DNA of 64,000 nucleotides from Alphaproteobacteria bacterium (GTDB lineage Bacteria > Pseudomonadota > Alphaproteobacteria > JAJFFI01). The notes under the pieces were generated by a model, which saw nothing but the letters and a program-made list of their open reading frames with translations, did not search any database and was not told the origin of the DNA. Of the stretch, positions 57,256-64,000 are shown in pieces; the first letter of the stretch is position 1, and each line of letters begins with the position of its first letter. The translations under genes and the position numbers were made by a program. Where the stretch lies: NCBI GenBank assembly GCA_030066595.1, contig JASJBI010000025.1, positions 59,004 to 123,003 of the forward strand, given 5' to 3'.

Positions 57256-58752
57256 TCACTTCATGGTCGGCATCACATAGTCCGCGCCCGCCCGGATGCC
57301 TGTCGGCCAGCGAGACGTCACGGTCTTGAGCTTGGTGTAGAAATGGACACCGTCGGGGCCATGCACGGCATGGTCGCCAAACAGGGACCGCTTCCATCCG
57401 CCAAAGCTGTGGAAGGCCATGGGAACCGGGATCGGCACGTTGACGCCGACCATGCCGATCTGGGCGCGATTCGCGAACGTACGGGCCGCATCGCCGTCGC
57501 GGGTGAAAATCGCGGTGCCGTTGCCGAACGGATGGGCGTTCACCAGCTCCAGCGCATTCTCGTAGTCGTCGCTCCGCACCATGCTGAGCACGGGGCCGAA
57601 GATCTCTTCCCGGTAGATGCGCATCTCGGGCTTCACATGATCGAACAGGCAGCCGCCGAGAAAGTAGCCCCCCTCATAGCCCTGCAGCGTGAGATCGCGA
57701 CCGTCGACCGCAAGATCGGCGCCTTCCTCGACCCCTAGGTCGACATAGCCGCGCACCCGGTCGAGATGCGCCTGGGTCACAAGGGGCCCCATCTCGGCCT
57801 CCGGATCGGTACCGGGCCCGACCTTGAGCGCCTGCACCTTGGGGATCAAGCGCTCGCGCAGAGCGTCGCCGGCGTCCCCGACCGCGACCGCGACGGAAAT
57901 CGCCATACAGCGCTCGCCGGCTGAGCCGTAGGCCGCACCCATGAGCGCATCCGTCGCCTGTTCCATGTCCGCGTCCGGCAGGACCACCATGTGGTTCTTG
58001 GCTCCGCCCAGCGCCTGGACGCGTTTTCCGTGGGCGGTGCCGGTGGTGTAGACGTACTCGGCGATCGGCGTCGAGCCCACGAAGCTGACCGCGGCGACCC
58101 GCGGATCGGTGAGCAGCACGTCCACGGCCTCCTTGTCGCCGTTGACCACGTTGAAGACCCCGTCCGGGCAGCCGGCTTCCTGCAGGAGGTCGGCCAGCAT
58201 CAGCGCCGCCGAGGGGACCTTTTCCGACGGTTTGAGCACGAATGTATTGCCGCAGGCGATGGCCAGCGGAAACATCCACATCGGCACCATGGCCGGGAAG
58301 TTGAACGGGGTAATCCCGGCGCACACGCCCAAAGGCTGGCGCATCGAGAAGCTGTCGATGCCGCTGCCGACGTTCTCGCTGAACTCCCCCTTGAGCAGAT
58401 GCGGTATGCCGCAGGCGAACTCCACCACCTCGAGGCCGCGCGTGATCGATCCCTGCGCGTCCGACAGGACCTTGCCGTGCTCGGCGGTGACGAGGTGCTT
58501 GAGGTCTTCCATGCGCTCCTCGATGAGCGCTTTGAAGCGGAACATCACGCGCGCCCGCACCACAGGGGGCGTCGCCGCCCAGTCCGGGAACGCGGCCGCA
58601 GCGGCGGCGATTGCGGCGCGGGCGTCGTCCGCCGAAGCGAACGGCACCTCCGCCGCCTTCTCCCCGGTCGCCGGGTTGTACACGTCGCCAAAGCGACCGC
58701 TGTTGCCCGGCTCCGCCCGGCCGTTGATTTGGTGATGCAGTCTCTTCGCCAT
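57256..58752 (-). CDS. mmsA: Methylmalonate-semialdehyde dehydrogenase (acylating)
   Basis: The 498-residue aldehyde dehydrogenase oxidises (methyl)malonate semialdehyde to acetyl- or propionyl-CoA in valine and beta-alanine breakdown. Typical motifs are [35 protein letters not shown] and the catalytic cysteine in [11 protein letters not shown] (about residue 285). The start at 58752 has GGGAGG seven bases ahead; in-frame codons upstream are not conserved. Its product could receive the semialdehyde made by an omega-aminotransferase. Confidence 0.94.
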   Translation of the reverse strand: MAKRLHHQINGRAEPGNSGRFGDVYNPATGEKAAEVPFASADDARAAIAAAAAAFPDWAATPPVVRARVMFRFKALIEERMEDLKHLVTAEHGKVLSDAQGSITRGLEVVEFACGIPHLLKGEFSENVGSGIDSFSMRQPLGVCAGITPFNFPAMVPMWMFPLAIACGNTFVLKPSEKVPSAALMLADLLQEAGCPDGVFNVVNGDKEAVDVLLTDPRVAAVSFVGSTPIAEYVYTTGTAHGKRVQALGGAKNHMVVLPDADMEQATDALMGAAYGSAGERCMAISVAVAVGDAGDALRERLIPKVQALKVGPGTDPEAEMGPLVTQAHLDRVRGYVDLGVEEGADLAVDGRDLTLQGYEGGYFLGGCLFDHVKPEMRIYREEIFGPVLSMVRSDDYENALELVNAHPFGNGTAIFTRDGDAARTFANRAQIGMVGVNVPIPVPMAFHSFGGWKRSLFGDHAVHGPDGVHFYTKLKTVTSRWPTGIRAGADYVMPTMK

Positions 58753-58961
58753 GCGCTGTCCTCCCTGCCGCGGGCCCTGTCCCGGACCTATGAGGGCCAT
58801 GCTTATACCCAGACCTGGGTGGCCGCAAGCGGCCGGGCTCCTGCTCACGGCGGATCAAAAGTCTGAGAGACGCGGCCGCTAGGGCTTTGCCTTGCAAGGG
58901 AATTCGCTTACCTCTGAATCAGAAGCAGCAAGCACACCGTACACGAGAACGGAGCAGGACG

Positions 58962-59252
58962 ATGAGGCGCATGGCAACGCTGGCCGCTGCTACCTCGGCC
59001 GTGGCGATCCTGGCCGCCTGCGACACCCTGGACGGATGGCCCCCGCCCGGTCCCGAAGAGTATCGCATTGGTTTTGCCGACGGCTGCGGCAGCGGCTATT
59101 CGGACGCAGGGCGCCAAGGGGCAATACCGCTGAAGCGCCCGGCCTATGGCACGGATGCGGAGTACAAGCGCGGCTGGCACGAAGGCTACGACTACTGCTA
59201 CGACGAGGAACAGCGGAATCCCTGGATGGGCGGCCCGGAGACCCGGGCTTAG
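58962..59252 (+). CDS. Small lipoprotein, function unknown
   Basis: The 96-residue product has a lipobox ILAACDT (lipid Cys near residue 20) and a mature part rich in Gly, Tyr and Asp: FADGCGSGYSDAG and WHEGYDYCYDEEQRN. Two later cysteines could form a disulfide. ATG at 58962 is preceded by GGAG; upstream in-frame starts are unlikely. I do not recognise the family. Confidence 0.68.
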   Translation: MRRMATLAAATSAVAILAACDTLDGWPPPGPEEYRIGFADGCGSGYSDAGRQGAIPLKRPAYGTDAEYKRGWHEGYDYCYDEEQRNPWMGGPETRA

Positions 59253-59312
59253 CGATTGGCCGAAAGGCCCCTTCACCTTAGACTTCCTCTGTGGCGAGGG
59301 AGGGAGGCTTAG

Positions 59313-60857
59313 GTGAATGTCGCCAGTCTGCTGAGCAAAGCGGCGAACACCTTCGCGGCGCGGCCGGCGCTGTCGGTCGGCACCCGGGTGTACAGCGACT
59401 ATTCCGCATTTGCAGGGCGTGTCGCGGCAATGGCGGGCGCGCTGCGCTCCACGTATGGGCTAGGCCCCGGCGATCGCGTCGCTCTCGGCATGAGCAACTG
59501 CCCCGAATTCATGGAGACCCTGTTTGCCGCCTGGCATGCGGGCCTTTGCGCCGTGCCCATGAACGCCAAGCTGCACCCGAAGGAGTTCCGGTACATCCTG
59601 GAGCATTCCGGCAGCCGGCTGTGCGTGGTCACGCCCGACAAGCGGGATGCCATCGCACCGCTCGGGGACGAGCTCGCCGATCTCGAGAGCGTGATCGCCA
59701 CCGATCGTCCGGAATACGCCGCCCTCCCGTCCGGCACAGCGGCTGCTATCGCCGAGGTGGAGCCGGCCGATCCCTGCTGGCTGTTCTATACCAGCGGCAC
59801 CACCGGACGGCCCAAGGGCGCGATGCTGAGCCATCGTAACATCCTGTCGATGGCCATGAACTATCTGGCCGACGTGGATGCGATCAGCGAGCGCGACTGC
59901 ATCATCCACGCAGCACCCATGTCGCACGGCTCGGGAATCTACGGTTTGCCCCATGTGGCCCGTGCCGCGAACCAGGTCATCCCGGACTCCGGCGGTTTCG
60001 ACCCGGCGGAAGTTCTCGAGCTGATCGGGCACTGGCCGGGCTGCAGTTTCTTCTTTGCGCCGACCATGGTGGTCCGGCTGCTGGCGAGCCCGGCACTCGA
60101 CGGCGCGGATCTCACCAACCTGAAGACCTTGGTCTATGGCGGCGGGCCGATGTACGTGGAGGATTGCAAGCGCGCGCTGGATCGCTTGGGACCCAAGCTG
60201 GTGCAGATCTACGGCCAGGGCGAGGCGCCCATGACCATCACCTGGTTGTCCCGCGCCATGCACGCCGAGACGGATCACCCCCGGTGGAGCGAGCGGCTGG
60301 CCTCGGTCGGCATCCCAAGGACCGACGTGGACGTGCGCGTCGTGGACGCCGACGACCGGGATGTGCCGACGGGAGAGACCGGCGAAGTTGTCGCCCGCGG
60401 TGACGTGGTGATGACCGGCTACTGGCGAAATCCGGAGGAGACCGCCAAGACGCTGCGCGGCGGCTGGCTGCACACCGGCGATATGGGCAGCTTCGACGAA
60501 GACGGATTCCTGACCCTCAAGGACCGCTCCAAGGACATGATCATTTCGGGCGGCAGCAACATCTATCCGCGCGAGGTGGAAGAGGTCTTGCTGCAGAACC
60601 CCGCAGTGCGCGAGGTTTCCGTCATTGGCGCGCCGCATCCCGACTGGGGTGAGGAGGTCGTCGCCTTTGTCGTGCCCGAGACCGGAGCCAGCATTGGCGA
60701 GACAGACCTCGACCGGCTGTGCCTCGACAGCATCGCGCGCTTCAAGCGGCCGAAGCGATACCGCTTCGTCGACGCACTGCCCAAGAACAACTACGGCAAA
60801 GTGCTCAAGACCGAGCTCCGGGAAATGCTGCTGCGGGAGGACGCCGAAGCGAGCTGA
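59313..60857 (+). CDS. Acyl-CoA synthetase (AMP-binding, FadD-like)
   Basis: The 514-residue enzyme activates a carboxylic acid as its CoA thioester via an acyl-AMP. The P-loop FYTSGTTGRPKGAMLSH is at about residues 152-168, then a YGQGEAP motif, the hinge GDMGSFDEDGFL and the catalytic C-terminal lysine region PKNNYGKVLKTEL. GTG at 59313 follows GGAGG. The substrate chain cannot be told; a second family member is encoded at 61607. Confidence 0.93.
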   Translation: MNVASLLSKAANTFAARPALSVGTRVYSDYSAFAGRVAAMAGALRSTYGLGPGDRVALGMSNCPEFMETLFAAWHAGLCAVPMNAKLHPKEFRYILEHSGSRLCVVTPDKRDAIAPLGDELADLESVIATDRPEYAALPSGTAAAIAEVEPADPCWLFYTSGTTGRPKGAMLSHRNILSMAMNYLADVDAISERDCIIHAAPMSHGSGIYGLPHVARAANQVIPDSGGFDPAEVLELIGHWPGCSFFFAPTMVVRLLASPALDGADLTNLKTLVYGGGPMYVEDCKRALDRLGPKLVQIYGQGEAPMTITWLSRAMHAETDHPRWSERLASVGIPRTDVDVRVVDADDRDVPTGETGEVVARGDVVMTGYWRNPEETAKTLRGGWLHTGDMGSFDEDGFLTLKDRSKDMIISGGSNIYPREVEEVLLQNPAVREVSVIGAPHPDWGEEVVAFVVPETGASIGETDLDRLCLDSIARFKRPKRYRFVDALPKNNYGKVLKTELREMLLREDAEAS

Positions 60858-60887
60858 GGCCTCCATTTGGGGCCGGGAGGGAAGGCC

Positions 60888-61610
60888 ATGACAGACAAGC
60901 GGAAAGTCATCGACGAGGTTCTCTCGGCCCTGCATGGCGAGCCTCGGTTCGGACCCGGGGGGCATGTCGCCCTGGAGTACGCGGACGGCACGCTCACCAT
61001 CGAGGGCGAGGTGGAGGACATCGCGATCAAGAAACTGCTGTTGGAACGGGCGGCTGCCCATCCGGCGGTAGACGGGATCGTCGACCGCCTGCATGTCTGG
61101 CCGGCCGAGCCCATGGGCGACAAGGAGATCAGGGACCTGGTGCGCCATGCTCTGTTGCAGGACTCGGCGCTCGCCGAAATCACGCTGCGGGACTACGTCA
61201 AGGGCCGCCTCGAGACGGTTCGCGAACCGCCGGCCGGCGGCCGGGGCGAGATCCGCATCCGGGTCGAGGACGGCGTGGTGACGCTCGAAGGCGACGCGCC
61301 CACCCTGGCGCACAAACGGCTCGCGGGCGTGCTCGCCTGGTGGGTGCCGGGCAGCCGGGACGTGATCAACGGCCTGGGCGTGCTGGCCCCCGAGACCGAC
61401 CTCGATGCCGAGACCACGGACGCGGTGCACATGGTTCTGGAAAAGGACCCCTTCGTGGACGCGAGCCAGATCCGGATCCTGACGCAGGACGCGAAGGTCA
61501 TCCTGCACGGCGTCGTGCCGACCGAGATGGAGCGCGACATGGCCGAGTTCGACGCCTGGTACGTCTTCGGCGTCGATCAGGTGGAGAACAAGATCAAGGT
61601 GCGGGCCTAG
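60888..61610 (+). CDS. BON-domain protein
   Basis: The 240-residue protein has three BON-like modules at about 3-75, 80-150 and 165-238, each with the strand pattern xVTLEGxxP and G-related turn (AYDGTLTIEGEVEDIAIKK-like in module 1, GVVTLEGDAPTLAHKRL in module 2, AKVILHGVVPTEMERDM in module 3). BON domains bind phospholipids or other membranes. No signal peptide is seen. It follows the acyl-CoA synthetase by 30 bp with a GGGAGGGAAGG ribosome-binding site. Confidence 0.82.
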   Translation: MTDKRKVIDEVLSALHGEPRFGPGGHVALEYADGTLTIEGEVEDIAIKKLLLERAAAHPAVDGIVDRLHVWPAEPMGDKEIRDLVRHALLQDSALAEITLRDYVKGRLETVREPPAGGRGEIRIRVEDGVVTLEGDAPTLAHKRLAGVLAWWVPGSRDVINGLGVLAPETDLDAETTDAVHMVLEKDPFVDASQIRILTQDAKVILHGVVPTEMERDMAEFDAWYVFGVDQVENKIKVRA

Positions 61611-63229
61611 CCCGTCTCCCCCGCCCCCTCAAACTCCCGCCGTTTGAGCTCGCCGCGCAGGATCTTGCCGGCGGCGTTCTTGGGCAGATCGTCGACGAAG
61701 GCGATCCTGCGGGGATATTTGTAGGGGGCGGTGGTCCGCTTGCAGTGGGACTGCAACTCGGCGACCAAGCCGTCCGAACCCTCGAACCCTTCGGCCAGGA
61801 CGACAAACGCCTTGACCACCTCGCCGCGATCCGGATCGGGGCTCGCCACGGCGGCGCACTCCCGGACCGCCGGATGCTCCAAGAGGGCGTTCTCGACCTC
61901 CGACGGTCCGATGCGATAGCCCGCCGAGCTAATGATGTCGTCGGCACGCCCCTGGAAGAAGACATAGCCGTCCCTGTCGACAAAGGCCGTGTCGCCGGTA
62001 AGCCACCAGGTGCCGTCATCGTTCCCGACGATCTGGGCTTGGGCCCGCTCCGGCTCGTTCCAGTAGCCCAGCATGAAGTTCGGGTTGGGCAGCTGGATGG
62101 CCAGAACGCCGGTCTCTCCCGCGCGCAGCCGCCGGCCTTTGGAGTCCAGAATGGCGAGCGTGTATCCGGGCAGCGGCAACCCGACGGACCCGAGTTTGGC
62201 CGGCGTGTTCGGATAGTTGTGCACGCTCATCAAGGTTTCGGTCTGGCCATAGCCTTCCCGCGTGGGCCGACCGGTGAGCGCCGACCAGCGCTGGGCCACC
62301 TCGGGGTTCAGCATCTCGCCCGCGGACACCGTGTGCCTCAATGCCGTCAGGTCATAGGCAGCCACGTCCTCGAAGATCAGTTGGCGCAGCTCCGTCGCCG
62401 CGGCACAGAACACGCTGACCCGATAGCGCTGCAGGAGCTCGAGCCTAGTCCTTGGATCGAACGGTCCGTTGTAGAAGAACACGGCCGCGCCCTGGCTCCA
62501 CGGTCCGAACAGGATGCTGGTGCCCGCCTTGCTCCAGCCGGTGTCCGCCGTGCACCAGATCCGGTCTTCGGGGGACAGGTCGAGCCAGTACTGGGCCTGC
62601 GCCCGCCAGACGAAGAGTCCCCGGGCCGCATGGGTGACGCCCTTGGGGTTCCCGGTTGTGCCCGAGGTGTAGTAGATCGCGGCCGGGTCGTCCGCCGCCA
62701 CCAGAACGGGGGAGAGCTCGTTGGGTGCATCGGCTATGGCTTCGTCGAAATCGAGCCAGCCCTTCGCGCCGCCCAGAGCGATCTTGGCGAGCAATGGCAG
62801 ATCGGTATCGACCTTCTCTGCATTGGCCGCAGTGGTCACGATCGCCTTGGCGCCCGCATGGGCCAGCCGGTAGCCGAGGTCGCCAACCGTCAGCATGTCG
62901 ATGCAGGGAACGACGACCGCGCCCAGCTTCAAGACGGCCACCATCGCGATTTGCCAAGCCGGCACGCGCGGCAGCATGACGACCACCCGGTCGCCCTTGA
63001 CGATGCCGTGCGCGGCCAACACATTGGCCAGCCGGTTCGAGCGGCGGGCGATCTCGGCGAAGGTGAAGCGCCGTTCGGCCCCGGCCTCGTCCCGCCAGAT
63101 CAGGGCCAGCTTGTCGCCCTCGCGCGCCCAGCGGTCCACCACGTCCGCTCCGAAATTGAAGTGCTCCGGCACGTCCCAGGCAAATCCGCGGTACGTCGCG
63201 GCATAATCGTCCATCGGCGGGTAGCTCAT
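61607..63229 (-). CDS. AMP-binding acyl-CoA synthetase (acetyl/medium-chain type)
   Basis: The 540-residue enzyme has the P-loop YYTSGTTGNPKGVTHAARG, the EGYGQTETLM motif, the hinge TGDTAFVDRDGYVFFQGRADD and the catalytic lysine segment PKNAAGKILRGEL. Its layout is closer to the acetyl-CoA synthetase-like/benzoate-CoA ligase branch than the one at 59313. ATG at 63229 gives MSYPPMDDYAATYRGF; the upstream continuation overlaps the next gene. The stop is four bases inside the BON gene's stop on the other strand. Confidence 0.93.
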   Translation of the reverse strand: MSYPPMDDYAATYRGFAWDVPEHFNFGADVVDRWAREGDKLALIWRDEAGAERRFTFAEIARRSNRLANVLAAHGIVKGDRVVVMLPRVPAWQIAMVAVLKLGAVVVPCIDMLTVGDLGYRLAHAGAKAIVTTAANAEKVDTDLPLLAKIALGGAKGWLDFDEAIADAPNELSPVLVAADDPAAIYYTSGTTGNPKGVTHAARGLFVWRAQAQYWLDLSPEDRIWCTADTGWSKAGTSILFGPWSQGAAVFFYNGPFDPRTRLELLQRYRVSVFCAAATELRQLIFEDVAAYDLTALRHTVSAGEMLNPEVAQRWSALTGRPTREGYGQTETLMSVHNYPNTPAKLGSVGLPLPGYTLAILDSKGRRLRAGETGVLAIQLPNPNFMLGYWNEPERAQAQIVGNDDGTWWLTGDTAFVDRDGYVFFQGRADDIISSAGYRIGPSEVENALLEHPAVRECAAVASPDPDRGEVVKAFVVLAEGFEGSDGLVAELQSHCKRTTAPYKYPRRIAFVDDLPKNAAGKILRGELKRREFEGAGETG

Positions 63230-63236
63230 GCGGGCC

Positions 63237-64000
63237 TCAGAAGGCGCGGCCTTGCGCGATCTCGTGGCCGAACTCGAAGACCCCTTCGGCCAGACCGCCC
63301 AGCTCGGCGATGCGCGGGTCCTGGGTGGTGCCGCGGCAATGCCGGGCATAGATCTGCAGAAAGACGACACCCAGCTTCATCATCGTGAGCACGCGGTGAA
63401 AGAGAAAGCTCGAGACATCGCGGCCGGTCGTGTCCGCATACAGGTCGAGCGCCTGCTGCCGGGAGAGAAAGCCGGGATTGGCGGTCGGCATCTGGCCCAG
63501 CTCGAACATCACCCGGGGATCGTCCGGCTGGCTCCAGTAGCTCAAAAGCGTCGCCAGATCAAACAGCGGATCGCCCCGGGTGCACATGTCCCAGTCGAGC
63601 ACCGCGACCGGCGTGGTCGGGGCGTCCGGGTCCAAGAGGATGTTGTCGAGCTTGAAATCGTTGTGCAGCAAGGTCACGTCGCCGGGCGGCACCGGCTGCG
63701 CCTGCAGCCAGTCGGCGACCGCGAGCGCCGCCTTGGGCGGCAATCGGTCGTCGTAGATGTCGGCGCTGGCCACATGCGCCCGCTTGATCCAGCCTGCCAC
63801 CGCACGATCGAGAAAACCCTCGGGACGGCCAAGCGTGTCCAGGTCCACGGCCGCGGGATCGACCGCGTGAAACCGCGCCAGCACGTCGATCATCAATTCG
63901 GAAAGCGTCCGACCCGCGTCTTTAAGGATCTCCGGCAGCGAATCGCCCGCGACGACGAAGCCCTCCCGGTAGTCCATGATGAAGAAGGGGTGCTCGAGGA
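63237..64000 (-). CDS. Aminoglycoside phosphotransferase (APH/ACAD10-like) family protein, 5' end outside window
   Basis: The kinase-fold protein is cut off by the window edge: reading upstream of an internal ATG the frame continues with LEHPFFIMDYREG, matching the family's lobe connection. The catalytic loop LLHNDFKLDNILLD and the metal motif LDWDMCTRGDPLFDLATLLS are visible. Such proteins act beside acyl-CoA dehydrogenases and synthetases, consistent with its place 7 bp upstream of the acyl-CoA synthetase. At least 254 residues are seen. Confidence 0.9.
   Translation of the reverse strand, partial: LEHPFFIMDYREGFVVAGDSLPEILKDAGRTLSELMIDVLARFHAVDPAAVDLDTLGRPEGFLDRAVAGWIKRAHVASADIYDDRLPPKAALAVADWLQAQPVPPGDVTLLHNDFKLDNILLDPDAPTTPVAVLDWDMCTRGDPLFDLATLLSYWSQPDDPRVMFELGQMPTANPGFLSRQQALDLYADTTGRDVSSFLFHRVLTMMKLGVVFLQIYARHCRGTTQDPRIAELGGLAEGVFEFGHEIAQGRAF

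Noticed and set aside
60719..63388. 889-codon open frame on the plus strand
   Set aside because: It overlaps the real acyl-CoA synthetase and BON genes and the antisense of the second synthetase; its translation has no family motif.

Overview
The window is high-GC, densely packed bacterial chromosome. Its gene content points to an alphaproteobacterium, most likely of the Rhodospirillales type: separate glyQ/glyS, pyruvate phosphate dikinase, a long-chain polyprenyl diphosphate synthase beside a DUF2007 gene and a TrmN6-like methylase, several TRAP transporters, CO-dehydrogenase-type molybdenum hydroxylases and a BKACE gene. No phage, integrase, IS element or CRISPR array was seen. The organism call is inference from gene content.

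Layout. 1-11.6 kb is housekeeping: YgfZ, a HIT protein, PpdK, GlyS-GlyQ with a small zinc-ribbon membrane protein, an S49 protease, a methylase and the polyprenyl synthase. 11.8-14.9 kb and 23.6-26.3 kb each hold a two-gene IorA/IorB-like molybdenum hydroxylase. Between them (15-22.3 kb) lies an unusual membrane and modification cluster: MscS channel, a soluble MgtE-N/CBS protein, MgtE, then aspartoacylase-like protein, RimK-like ATP-grasp ligase and retropepsin-like protein, and divergently a second MgtE; tRNA-Pro(CGG) follows. 26.4-31.9 kb has an RND efflux pair and a D-glycerate dehydrogenase; 32.1-36.8 kb a DctPQM TRAP transporter with an amidase; 36.8-38.8 kb small membrane proteins, a rhodanese and a DUF6969-like protein.

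38.8-41.3 kb is the most unusual part. A secreted SUMF1/FGE-like protein is divergent from a secreted cytochrome P460-type protein whose N-terminal half is an extreme Cys-Gly-Ala repeat (39 Cys in two blocks, 43 in total). The shared promoter region carries two CACGTGAT copies exactly 10 bp apart, and a palindromic MITE-like element with perfect 25-bp arms lies downstream. I propose the pair as a candidate undescribed metal/redox or cysteine-modification system.

41.3-46.6 kb is a TAXI-type TRAP system (UspA, fused permease, two TAXI binding proteins). 47.1-50.3 kb is a translationally coupled RpiR regulator, class III aminotransferase and BKACE operon. 50.5-57.2 kb has Apt, a creatininase-family hydrolase, a phosphodiesterase, AsmA, an OmpA-family lipoprotein and a trypsin-like lipoprotein with a Glu where the catalytic Asp should be. 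57.3-64 kb is acyl metabolism: MmsA, two acyl-CoA synthetases, a BON-domain protein and a truncated aminoglycoside-phosphotransferase-like protein. All family calls come from reading the sequence; no database search was run.
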